DNA from: a virus
Strand: one strand, 5' to 3'
DNA: 31,814 nt
IMG/VR virus record: IMGVR_UViG_3300020472_002797
Coordinates: 1 to 31,814 of that record
Shown: in pieces, positions 1 to 7,862 of the stretch
How the letters are laid out: each line of letters begins with the position of its first letter
Numbering within the stretch: position 1 is the stretch's first letter
The notes under the pieces: model-generated
What the model saw: the letters and a program-made list of their open reading frames with translations, nothing else
Told to the model about the DNA's origin: nothing
Database searches by the model: none
Program-made: the position numbers and the translations under genes

Positions 1-231
1 CATATCGATAAGAGTTCGTGTTTCAGGATTTATATCACTCTCGAATAAACCCTCAACTTCCTTATCCCATCTGTAAATCTTTTTGAGTTTATCTCCATAC
101 AAGGAAACATGAGTTCCATAACTATCTTTTACATATGCGTATTTTTTGAATGGAACCATAACATGACCATTCTTGTCATCCCATATGTGAACTTTTCTTT
201 TTGAACTATCGTAGTAAATATTTTGGTACAA
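1..231 (-). CDS. Family B DNA polymerase (gp43-like), N-terminal 77 residues, runs off the window
   Basis: The first 77 residues of a larger protein; the frame stays open to the window edge. The segment (YQNIYYD near the start, then IWDDKNGH, YAYVKDSYG, GDKLKKIYRW, GLFESDINPETRTL) reads like the N-terminal domain of phage and archaeal-type family B replicative polymerases, in which an 'LFESD..PETR.L' stretch precedes the exonuclease domain. The start is a TTG: an in-frame TAA lies immediately upstream, no ATG is available, and a strong Shine-Dalgarno (AAAGGAG, positions 242-248) sits about 10 nt before it. A sigma-70-like promoter at 262-290 lies between this gene and the glutamine synthetase stop. 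A replicase is expected downstream of the helicase/UvsX/gp32 block. The polymerase motifs themselves are outside the window, so the family call depends on the N-terminus alone. Confidence 0.72.
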   Translation of the reverse strand, partial: MYQNIYYDSSKRKVHIWDDKNGHVMVPFKKYAYVKDSYGTHVSLYGDKLKKIYRWDKEVEGLFESDINPETRTLIDM

Positions 232-261
232 TTAAGCACTTCTCCTTTATTTTCGTATTAG

Positions 262-290
262 AATTTACGAACAAAAAACCTAAAAGTCAA
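262..290 (-). promoter_or_regulatory. Sigma-70-like promoter for the DNA polymerase gene
   Basis: The -35 is TTGACT (285-290) and the -10 is TAAATT (262-267), separated by exactly 17 bp. It begins four bases after the glutamine synthetase stop codon and matches the layout of four promoters at 12.4-14.2 kb (TTGACT, 17 bp, TATATT), although its spacer sequence has diverged. Predicted transcription would start about 25 nt before the TTG start codon. Confidence 0.7.
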
Positions 291-293
291 GTA

Positions 294-1280
294 TTAACTG
301 CAGATTGTTTTGATTAATTTTTGTGAAACGACATAAGGATCACAATTTGATGAGGGTCTTCTGTCTTCCAAATAACCTTTTTTATCTCGTTCTACTTGCC
401 ATGGTATTCTAATAGAAGCTCCCCTATCTGAAACTCCATATCTAAACTCTGTAATACTACAGGTTTCATGTAGACCAGTCAATCTTTTATCATTATCTTG
501 ACCATAGGCGTCAATATGTTCTTGTGGATTTTTTGATAACTTTTCACAGGCGTTTATTATATCATCATAACCACCTTCTTCTCTCATCTCCTTTGTAGAG
601 AAATTGGTATGACATCCTGCACCATTCCAATCACCTTCGACTGGTTTTGGATGTAATGAAACAACAACCTCGTGTTTTTCACAAATTCTTTCTAATAACC
701 AACGAGCTACCCAAAGGTCATCACTCATGTGTATTGAACCACCTGCACCAATCTGATATTCCCATTGACCTAACATTACTTCAGCGTTAGTACCGCAGAT
801 ACTAATACCAGCATCAATACAAGCATTCATGTGTTCTCTTGAAATACTTTCACCAATGTTTCTACCACAATAGTAATCTCCTTGTGGTGGTGGAGTTCCA
901 GTTGAAGGCCAACCATAAGGTCTACCACCTTTGAATAATGTATACTCTTGTTCAAATCCTACCCATTCATCAATACCATCAGGTATAGTTTCTTCTAATA
1001 AATGTCTTGTATTCGATTTATGTGGTGTATCATCAACATTGTATACTTCACACAATACTATTGAAGAATTTTTTTCTAATGGATTGGGATAAACTCTTAC
1101 TGGTTTTAAAACACAATCCGAGCTCTTACCATCTGCTTGTTCAGTAGAACTACCATCAAATCCCCATATTGGGTCGAATCCCCACTCGGGTACTTTTAAT
1201 GGTTCCTTTACAACCTTTGTCTTATACCTTATTTGTGTTGGAGTACAGCCATCCAACCATAAATAATCTAACTTATGCAT
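294..1280 (-). CDS. Type II (eukaryote-like) glutamine synthetase
   Basis: ATP-dependent ligation of ammonium to glutamate, making glutamine. It is 328 aa, close to the usual GSII length. Visible motifs: WGFDGSST (39-46), the ExE metal ligands in FEQEY (109-113), a GWP...PPPQGDYYCG segment (123-139) typical of GSII, NAEVMLGQWEYQ (165-176), GAGCHTNFST (220-229), NDKRLTGLHET (263-273), RGASIRIP (286-293) and LEDRRPSSN (304-312). All catalytic blocks are present, so I expect an active enzyme. I chose the ATG at 1280, which has AAAGGA seven bases upstream, over a TTG 12 codons further up that lies inside the terminator hairpin. It follows the TonB receptor gene, separated by that hairpin. GSII is a cellular enzyme, unusual on a phage, and probably host-derived. 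It could raise the glutamine supply for nucleotide synthesis. Confidence 0.93.
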   Translation of the reverse strand: MHKLDYLWLDGCTPTQIRYKTKVVKEPLKVPEWGFDPIWGFDGSSTEQADGKSSDCVLKPVRVYPNPLEKNSSIVLCEVYNVDDTPHKSNTRHLLEETIPDGIDEWVGFEQEYTLFKGGRPYGWPSTGTPPPQGDYYCGRNIGESISREHMNACIDAGISICGTNAEVMLGQWEYQIGAGGSIHMSDDLWVARWLLERICEKHEVVVSLHPKPVEGDWNGAGCHTNFSTKEMREEGGYDDIINACEKLSKNPQEHIDAYGQDNDKRLTGLHETCSITEFRYGVSDRGASIRIPWQVERDKKGYLEDRRPSSNCDPYVVSQKLIKTICS

Positions 1281-1296
1281 TTTTATATCCTTTGAT

Positions 1297-1322
1297 AAAA
1301 GGGGGATATATTTCAATCCCCC
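1297..1322 (-). terminator. Hairpin between receptor and glutamine synthetase genes, possible terminator or attenuator
   Basis: On the minus strand GGGGGAT pairs with ATCCCCC (7 bp, mostly G-C, 8-nt loop), followed by TTTTAT. It lies 15 bp past the TonB receptor stop and ends next to the glutamine synthetase ribosome site. The U-tract is short, so termination may be partial. No clear promoter lies between it and the glutamine synthetase start. Confidence 0.6.
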
Positions 1323-1336
1323 CTAAGTTTATCATT

Positions 1337-4138
1337 TTAGAAATTAACACTAAGTCCTAAGTTAAAACTTCTTGGTGTTCCAAGAAATACTTCGGCGTTA
1401 TGTGCTAGGTGAAGTTTATCACCATACCCATTATACTTAGAGTTATCTGTTGCGTCTTGTACATATACATCGTCAAGTGCGTTAAATAGATGACCATTAA
1501 GAGTCATGTCAAGTCCTGCAATCTCAGGTAATTTGTAAGACAAATGTAAGTCTAACTTACCATAAGATGGAGTTTTCCATACTTGTGCTCTATCAGCGTC
1601 ACCTTCAACTTCACGAGAATCAGGACTCCAATCGGCATAATGATTATCATACCATCTGTAAAGTCCTTGTACTCTCAATCCTTTGACTGGTTTTAATGTT
1701 AATCCACCAACATAAGATGTTTGTGGCATATCACCAACTTTTAGATTGTTGAGTGCGTATTCATACTCAGTAGATGTTTGTCCAATGATTTGGTTATCAT
1801 CATTGTATTCCATACTTGTATAGTCACCGACAGCGTCTCCATCGAAATACCAATCACCAATACTAACTACGAAATCTAACTCTACCATTTCGTGAAGAGC
1901 AACTTTCGTTTCTACTTCTACTCCACTATGAGCTTGATTTACACCAGTTAAATAAATGATGTCGGTATCACCAGAATCACCTGCTCCAGTTTCAACTGAC
2001 TTGGTAAGGTTTCTATCGTTCCATTTAGTGTTATAGTAACTACCTTTAATAGCAACTAACTCACTACGATACTCTCCACCAACTTCAAAAGAGGTGAATT
2101 TTTCGTTATCAGGATCCGTTGATACATTACCATCGTAATCGATTACATTATCAAGAATTGGTGGTTTTTGAACATAACCACTATTGACGAAGGCTGAAAG
2201 TCTATCGTCTAAGTTGTAAGATGCTCCACCTTTAACTTGAAATGTTGTGATTGGGTCTGAAGTAACTGTTTCAAAATCAACAGCAAAATGGTCGTTGTAA
2301 GAGTATCCAATAGAGGATAATCCACCCATACCATAGAGGTTGAGTTTTTCTGTTGTGTAGTTACCTTGTAGAAATCCACCAATCCAATCAACTGTAGTTT
2401 CGTTGTGATAAGCGATAATATCACCTAACCCAACTTTCTTACCATCAGGTGCGTTATCATCAGCAAAGTCTACATAGTAGTCTCCACCTAATAAATCACG
2501 AACCTCACGAGCGTGTTCTATACCCGCCGTTCTCCAATCAATACCAACTTGAACTTCAAGTTCATCTGATACATCATAGTTTAACTTTGAAATCAAACCA
2601 TAAGTATCTTGTCTATTAATTGAATTACGAAGAATACCAGTTGAACGATTTTCGGTATCACTCCAATCACTATCTATGTTATCAGAATTCTGAGCTATCT
2701 CAGCGTTCCAATCCCACATCCAAGGTGAACTTCCGTACCATGCGTTACTCTCACCTTGTGAATCTAAAGCAACTGCTGGTTTACGAGATACACTACCATA
2801 AGTTCCTGTACCACCACCTGAACCACCACTCCAATATAAAACAGAACTTAGTTTTGTCTTATCATTGATAGTTAAGAAATGGTTTAGATTTACTAATGGT
2901 TTATGAAAGAAGTTTTCTCTTTCATTTAGGAAGTTAGGATTGTACCTATCAGTTGTACGGTCTCCGTACATATACCAATACTGCTGTCCTTTGTAGTCTG
3001 AACTAACATCGGCAACATTTTGGTTGAAGAATCTACCAGCTTCAGTTTCGAACTTTCCATCTACAGCAAAAGCTGATGGGTCGTAACCCACACCATTGGC
3101 CGTAACATCACCAGCTTCATTCAATACTGGATCTTCCCATCCAATATCTGTAGCTAGTTTTTGTGAATAAGTTGCGATATTCTGTTTGTATAGATTCTGT
3201 CCGTGTCGCTGTGGTGCTCCTATTGCATATAACTCAAAACGATTATCCTTATTAACGGCGTAAGAACCACCGACATAATATGCCCATGCGTCTGTCCAAG
3301 TGCCATTGATAAGACCATCACCAGTCTTTCTAACGATGGTTCCACTCAAGGCTAGCTTATCTTTAATGAGGCCTGTATTGTAGTTTAGAGTTGTTTTTAG
3401 GAAACCAGCTTCACCAACTTCTTGTTTGAACTTACCACCTTTCTCCATTGCTGAAGGGTCTGTGATTATGTTCATGGTTCCACCAATTGATGGTGTTGCT
3501 AGATTAACAGCTGATAGACCTCTTTGCATCTGAATTGAAGATGTAGCGTCACCCACTCCATCCCAATTAGACCAATAAACCCATCCGTTCTCCATATCAT
3601 TTTGGGGAACACCGTTTATCATTACTGCAACATTTCGTTGATTGAAACCTCTTACATTAATACGGGCATCACCCGCACCTCCACCTTGTTGAGTAGCGTA
3701 TACACTTGGTGTTGTGTTTAGAATCATTGGAATGTCTTGTGAACCAAGTCTGATTTCCATTTCTTCCTTACTAACATTAGTGTAAGCTACAGGTGTACTT
3801 TTATCGGCTCTCGATGCTAAAACTTCAACATCAGAGAGTTTCAAGGAATTAAGTTCGAGAACGAAATTAATACTTGCTACTTCTTCCCCAACTTTAACTG
3901 ATAAAGTTTGAGATTTGTAACCGATAAACGAAGCTGTAATGTCTACATCTCCAGCAGGGACATCAATAAGGAAGTTTCCGTTATTATCCGTTACCCCACC
4001 TAAGTCCGTGCTTTCAATTACGACATTAGCTCCGACAAGTGGTTGACCTTCCCCACTTACATTACCGACAACTGATTGACCCAAAAGGAAAATCGGCATC
4101 ATAAATGCAAACAGAGAAGTAATTAGGCGATTATTCAT
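1337..4138 (-). CDS. TonB-dependent outer-membrane receptor, full length
   Basis: A 933-aa outer-membrane active transporter, intact without frameshift. Residues 1-21 form a Sec signal peptide (MNNRLI, hydrophobic core, cleavage probably after LLG). Residues ~24-105 are a carboxypeptidase-regulatory-like beta-sandwich (PLVGANVVIE, GVTDNNGNF, FIGYKSQ) typical of Bacteroidota receptors. The plug follows at ~110-230 (INVRGFNQRNVAVMINGVPQ, then GGTMNIIT). The rest is a beta-barrel with alternating aromatic strands and a NFFHKPLVNLNH segment, ending in a terminal Phe (LGLSVNF) as needed for outer-membrane assembly. The start at 4138 has AAGGAG seven bases upstream; the longer frame from 4171 has no such site. 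It sits between class II RNR and glutamine synthetase on the phage coding strand. The substrate cannot be told from sequence. The size is larger than BtuB and closer to oligosaccharide or peptide receptors. Likely acquired from a host. Confidence 0.93.
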   Translation of the reverse strand: MNNRLITSLFAFMMPIFLLGQSVVGNVSGEGQPLVGANVVIESTDLGGVTDNNGNFLIDVPAGDVDITASFIGYKSQTLSVKVGEEVASINFVLELNSLKLSDVEVLASRADKSTPVAYTNVSKEEMEIRLGSQDIPMILNTTPSVYATQQGGGAGDARINVRGFNQRNVAVMINGVPQNDMENGWVYWSNWDGVGDATSSIQMQRGLSAVNLATPSIGGTMNIITDPSAMEKGGKFKQEVGEAGFLKTTLNYNTGLIKDKLALSGTIVRKTGDGLINGTWTDAWAYYVGGSYAVNKDNRFELYAIGAPQRHGQNLYKQNIATYSQKLATDIGWEDPVLNEAGDVTANGVGYDPSAFAVDGKFETEAGRFFNQNVADVSSDYKGQQYWYMYGDRTTDRYNPNFLNERENFFHKPLVNLNHFLTINDKTKLSSVLYWSGGSGGGTGTYGSVSRKPAVALDSQGESNAWYGSSPWMWDWNAEIAQNSDNIDSDWSDTENRSTGILRNSINRQDTYGLISKLNYDVSDELEVQVGIDWRTAGIEHAREVRDLLGGDYYVDFADDNAPDGKKVGLGDIIAYHNETTVDWIGGFLQGNYTTEKLNLYGMGGLSSIGYSYNDHFAVDFETVTSDPITTFQVKGGASYNLDDRLSAFVNSGYVQKPPILDNVIDYDGNVSTDPDNEKFTSFEVGGEYRSELVAIKGSYYNTKWNDRNLTKSVETGAGDSGDTDIIYLTGVNQAHSGVEVETKVALHEMVELDFVVSIGDWYFDGDAVGDYTSMEYNDDNQIIGQTSTEYEYALNNLKVGDMPQTSYVGGLTLKPVKGLRVQGLYRWYDNHYADWSPDSREVEGDADRAQVWKTPSYGKLDLHLSYKLPEIAGLDMTLNGHLFNALDDVYVQDATDNSKYNGYGDKLHLAHNAEVFLGTPRSFNLGLSVNF

Positions 4139-4225
4139 AAATCGTCTCCTTGTTTGGTTATTAGTTGACACATTTTTCTACAGGTGTGTCGTCTGCCTGT
4201 CCGCTTTTTTGTATGTGAAATCTTG

Positions 4226-6235
4226 TTATCCATTCGTGGTATCTTGGTCATCAACATCAGGAAATTCTTCTACATCACAGAAGTCTCCATCACAGAATTT
4301 TTCAATGTTGGCTTCCTCATTACTGATAACACCAAAGGTAAGTTTACCAAGTTTTTTAACTCGTTTATTATATGATTTCTCATCAATAGACTCATAGGGC
4401 ATTTGTGGATATGCTCCAAGGTCATGTCGAGGTAATAAACTTATACCCTTTAAATGGTATTGAAAGTAATTTAATACTTGTGGTATCTCCTTACCTTCTT
4501 TTTCAGGATTGAATGTAACCGTACAACTTACTTGATTGTCTGCCCAATGTCGTTGCATAAAAGCTGCTAAAGAGAATTGTTCCCATATTGAGAGTTCTCC
4601 GACAGTTCTTATTCCTTCTCCGACATCTACTGGAACTTCAACAACCATAGTGGTATCTTCTGAACCAAATGCAGGTTCTACTTTATATCCAGCCTTTTTC
4701 ATAGGTTCTAATAGTTCCGAATGTTTCGAAACCCTAATTCTTCTTGTGTAAAATCTTGATTCAGGATAATGTAATCCTGGTGTAGCACCTGCTAATAGTG
4801 AAACCGTTCCACTTGGTTTAACACTTGTGGTCTTGATTGACTTTGGAATGGCGAACCAATCAGAGTACATTTTGTCCCATTCTTGTATTGTATCATATCC
4901 CTCTTCTAACCAATTCTTCAATGTGTCAATTCCACGATTGGTTATGAATTGTGCTACTCCACTTACACTACATCCGATTCTTCTGTTTCTCAACATTACT
5001 CGGTTTGTATCACTCCAATGAGTCTTACCTAATGTAACTGATTTTGCATAAAGATAAGCATATTTGAGTGTTCTTTTGTAATCTTCTAAATCATCATGAT
5101 TGTCAGGAAAAGTTTCTACCAAACAACATAACTCATATGATTCTAATGTTTGTTCCAAACAAGGATTACCACCCATAGCTCTATGGTCTTTGTTATCTCC
5201 ACCATTTTTCATACGAGAATACTTTCTCATATTTTCTAACCATGCAAATCCTGGTTCTCCGTTGTCTACAATTCTCTTTGATGCCTCTGTATAATCCATT
5301 CCTAACTCAGCAAATATTGAGTTATTTGAAGTCCAACCATATTGGTCTCTATGTGGATTAACTTTATAATTTTTTAAATCTAAATATTCTTCATTATCAG
5401 GATCACCAAATACAATCTCAGCCGTTCTTCTTACATTACCTGCAACTACACACTTTCCTATAAGATTCATAATATCAACAATTGTAGTAATTGTAATTGG
5501 TTCCCCACTATTCTTTTCGAGAACAGAGGTGATACTTTCGTGAACCTCTTGTAGTGGTTCAGGACCACTCGAAACACCACCAAAACCTTTGATTGGTACT
5601 CCAGCTGGTCTTACTATAGAGTAATCAAACTCTAATGGTGCTTGACCATGAAAGTAACTTTCCAAAAGTAGTTTAACAGATTCTACCCAACCTTCTCTCG
5701 TGTCAGGTATTTGAAAGGTTTGTGAATCTCTATCTTTCTCCACTCCCTTTACTACTATTTCTCCAGCACCTTTTGTATCAAATCCAACTCCTACACCCAA
5801 CATACTTGCATCCATAAGGAAACAAAATGGTTTAGCATAGTCTTCTTTTAGTGTCTTCGTTGATACAAATGCACAATTGTTTAGGGCGGCGTATAAACCT
5901 TTTTCTTCTGTGACTGGTGTTCCCATGGCCCACAGACCGCGTCCAGGAGGCAAAAACTTCATCGTAAAAATACGCTCATACATATCTTGAGCACTCTTTT
6001 GAGCTTGCCACGCATTCCACCCTAATTGGTGTGATTCAATCCAATTCTTTTGCATAGTGTAGGTTCCCTCAACAACTCGTTGTACGGTTTCCCACCATCT
6101 TTCATTCTTTCCATTGTCTTTTATTCTTGAATAGGTTCTCATGTAAACCAATTCACCTAATCCATTAAAACCAAAAGGAGCTTTTCTCCGCTTGTATTTA
6201 TTTATAAAATTATCCGATAACTGAAATTTTTCCAT
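4226..6235 (-). CDS. nrdJ: Adenosylcobalamin-dependent (class II) ribonucleotide reductase, monomeric type
   Basis: Reduces ribonucleotides to deoxyribonucleotides using a B12-generated thiyl radical. It is 669 aa, near the ~700 aa of the single-chain class II enzymes related to Lactobacillus RTPR. Key residues are visible: Cys121 in NNCAF, the NPCLE block with Cys359 and Glu361, and Cys370 in ELCC, exactly 11 residues after Cys359 as in RTPR (C408/C419). SGPEPL (~223-228), NVRRTAEI (~267-274), VKPSGTVSLL and DNQVSCTVTF are also class II features. The C-terminal CDGDFC pair (648 and 653) is the redox shuttle. The start has AGAGGAG 4-5 bases upstream. It follows the gp41-like helicase by 77 bp and precedes the TonB receptor by 87 bp. 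Activity depends on host or imported cobalamin. Confidence 0.95.
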   Translation of the reverse strand: MEKFQLSDNFINKYKRRKAPFGFNGLGELVYMRTYSRIKDNGKNERWWETVQRVVEGTYTMQKNWIESHQLGWNAWQAQKSAQDMYERIFTMKFLPPGRGLWAMGTPVTEEKGLYAALNNCAFVSTKTLKEDYAKPFCFLMDASMLGVGVGFDTKGAGEIVVKGVEKDRDSQTFQIPDTREGWVESVKLLLESYFHGQAPLEFDYSIVRPAGVPIKGFGGVSSGPEPLQEVHESITSVLEKNSGEPITITTIVDIMNLIGKCVVAGNVRRTAEIVFGDPDNEEYLDLKNYKVNPHRDQYGWTSNNSIFAELGMDYTEASKRIVDNGEPGFAWLENMRKYSRMKNGGDNKDHRAMGGNPCLEQTLESYELCCLVETFPDNHDDLEDYKRTLKYAYLYAKSVTLGKTHWSDTNRVMLRNRRIGCSVSGVAQFITNRGIDTLKNWLEEGYDTIQEWDKMYSDWFAIPKSIKTTSVKPSGTVSLLAGATPGLHYPESRFYTRRIRVSKHSELLEPMKKAGYKVEPAFGSEDTTMVVEVPVDVGEGIRTVGELSIWEQFSLAAFMQRHWADNQVSCTVTFNPEKEGKEIPQVLNYFQYHLKGISLLPRHDLGAYPQMPYESIDEKSYNKRVKKLGKLTFGVISNEEANIEKFCDGDFCDVEEFPDVDDQDTTNG

Positions 6236-6312
6236 TTTACTCCTCTTACTTAAAATTATTTTCTATAACGCCGTATAACCCGACCATAATTAAATATAAT
6301 ATATATTCCATT

Positions 6313-7680
6313 CTATTCGAAGCCATCTAAGTCTTTTTCAAATATTTTTTTCTTTTCTGCTAGTGTTTTTCTCATAAACTCTTGTGAGTTATCCATTTTA
6401 CCTTGAGCATCTACACCACCACTTGAAGTAGATTCAAACACTTCAATTTTACCAATATTGGTATTTATTTGAGATGGATAAGTAACTCCATCTGGCCCGA
6501 ACCTATTTTTAATTACATGAAATCTACCTGTATTGGCTATCTTGTCTTCTACTTTTCTACTAACCGATACCACAAAATCTGCTATCATTACCTTTGAATA
6601 AGCTTCAGCAACCTTTGTAGCATCAATCACTTCCTCTTCCAATGAACTACGATTAGCCTGTGAGGCTGTCCATATTGGACATTCTATTTCACCAGCTAAT
6701 CCTCTTAAATCCTCATAAATATTTTCCAATACATGCCGTTTCTCAGTACCCATACCCTTTAAGATATCAGCGTAATCCACCAATACCAAATCAGGTTTTG
6801 TACCTTGTATTTCTATCTGACTCAGATGAGCGGCGAGAGTTTGAACCGTAGCACTTTTAGTTGGGAAATATTTAATAAGTAGTGTACCTTTAAGAGCATC
6901 TATCTTTTTCTTCACATCTTCTTGATAAAACTTAATATTTGCTGTCGGTACTCCACTAACAATAGTATCGTATCGTAATCCAACATAGTTTTGGTTTAAC
7001 TCTAATGTATAATGAACAACATTCAAACCTCGTTTTACGGCTGATGCTCCCATACTCTGTAAACACCAAGTCTTACCAATACCTGCTGGAGCTACAACAA
7101 CACCGAGTTCTCCACCACCTAATCCACCATCCATCAGTTCATCAATCGGATCCCAACCTGTTTTGACGGTTTCCCTTGAGGATTTTGTAAGTCTTTCTTC
7201 AATACCATCAATGTAATCATGTCCTAAATCTCGTTCACTACCAGCCTTCATGGCCTCATCAACCATCTTTTTTATTTCATCATACTGACCAACTTCTAAT
7301 AAATCCACACTCTCTAATATGGCAGCCTTAATAACTTGATTCCTACAAAACTCTAATGTTTGTTCTTGTACGAATTTCAAGTCTGTACTTTGAATCAATC
7401 TCCAACTTTCTTTTAATCCATCTACTACAGCAACTTTGAGTATATCATTTTCTATCTCATCTATCTTGACCTTCATTACCTCAAGTGTTGGTGAAGTCTT
7501 GTACTCAAAGAAATATTCTCGTATAGTTTGTGCTATCCATTTATTGGAATCAGCATCAAAATATTCAGGTTCTAATATATCACAAATGGTCTGTAGAAAA
7601 ACCTTCTCACCTAATAAAGATGAAATGATTTTAGTTTGGAATTTGTGTCCGAATTTAAGTAAAGTGTTTTGTTCACTCAT
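6313..7680 (-). CDS. Replicative DNA helicase, DnaB/gp41 family
   Basis: Hexameric 5'-3' helicase that unwinds DNA at the fork. The 455-aa protein has an N-terminal helical region (1-150), then a RecA-fold SF4 motor: the GGLGGGELGVVVAPAGIGKT stretch ends in the Walker A (197-204), the Walker B is LVLVDYAD (298-305), the glutamine sensor is TASQANR (338-344) and a late motif is HVIKNRFGPDG (388-398). Length and motif order match T4 gp41. The start ATG overlaps the stop of the preceding 60-aa gene as TAATG, so translation is probably coupled. It is the last gene of the replication block before the RNR cassette. No primase (gp61-like) gene was seen in the window. Confidence 0.92.
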   Translation of the reverse strand: MSEQNTLLKFGHKFQTKIISSLLGEKVFLQTICDILEPEYFDADSNKWIAQTIREYFFEYKTSPTLEVMKVKIDEIENDILKVAVVDGLKESWRLIQSTDLKFVQEQTLEFCRNQVIKAAILESVDLLEVGQYDEIKKMVDEAMKAGSERDLGHDYIDGIEERLTKSSRETVKTGWDPIDELMDGGLGGGELGVVVAPAGIGKTWCLQSMGASAVKRGLNVVHYTLELNQNYVGLRYDTIVSGVPTANIKFYQEDVKKKIDALKGTLLIKYFPTKSATVQTLAAHLSQIEIQGTKPDLVLVDYADILKGMGTEKRHVLENIYEDLRGLAGEIECPIWTASQANRSSLEEEVIDATKVAEAYSKVMIADFVVSVSRKVEDKIANTGRFHVIKNRFGPDGVTYPSQINTNIGKIEVFESTSSGGVDAQGKMDNSQEFMRKTLAEKKKIFEKDLDGFE

Positions 7681-7862
7681 TATTGGTCACCATAGATACT
7701 CTTGCCTCTATTTTGTCTAATCTTTTCTCGTTTCTTCTTCTTGTAAGTATCACGGGCCTTCTTCAAAATCTTATCTTTGTTGCGTTGATAATGTTCCATC
7801 TGCCATTTTCTTTGAGCATCTCGTTTTTCTTCTTCTGTTTGATATTTACGCTTTCGTCCCAT
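7680..7862 (-). CDS. Small highly basic protein between exonuclease and helicase
   Basis: 60 aa, dominated by Lys and Arg (MGRKRKYQTEEEKRDAQRKW at the start, then an uninterrupted charged helix to about residue 50). I do not recognise the family. Composition suggests a nucleic-acid-binding helix; similar short KRKY..EEEKR peptides occur as DNA-contacting extensions of phage proteins, but no HNH or zinc motif follows. Its first 17 bases overlap the exonuclease 3' end, and its stop overlaps the helicase start as TAATG, so it is embedded in a co-translated replication unit. The ribosome site is weak (GAAG). T4 has the helicase loader gp59 functionally linked to gp41; this protein is far too short to be called that. 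Confidence 0.6.
   Translation of the reverse strand: MGRKRKYQTEEEKRDAQRKWQMEHYQRNKDKILKKARDTYKKKKREKIRQNRGKSIYGDQ

Noticed and set aside
1281-1316. Longer glutamine synthetase start (TTG at 1316)
   Set aside because: It lies inside the terminator hairpin and has no ribosome site; the ATG at 1280 has AAAGGA at good spacing and begins where GSII homology begins.
4139-4171. Longer TonB-receptor start at 4171
   Set aside because: It would put 11 polar residues before the signal peptide; the ATG at 4138 has AAGGAG seven bases upstream.
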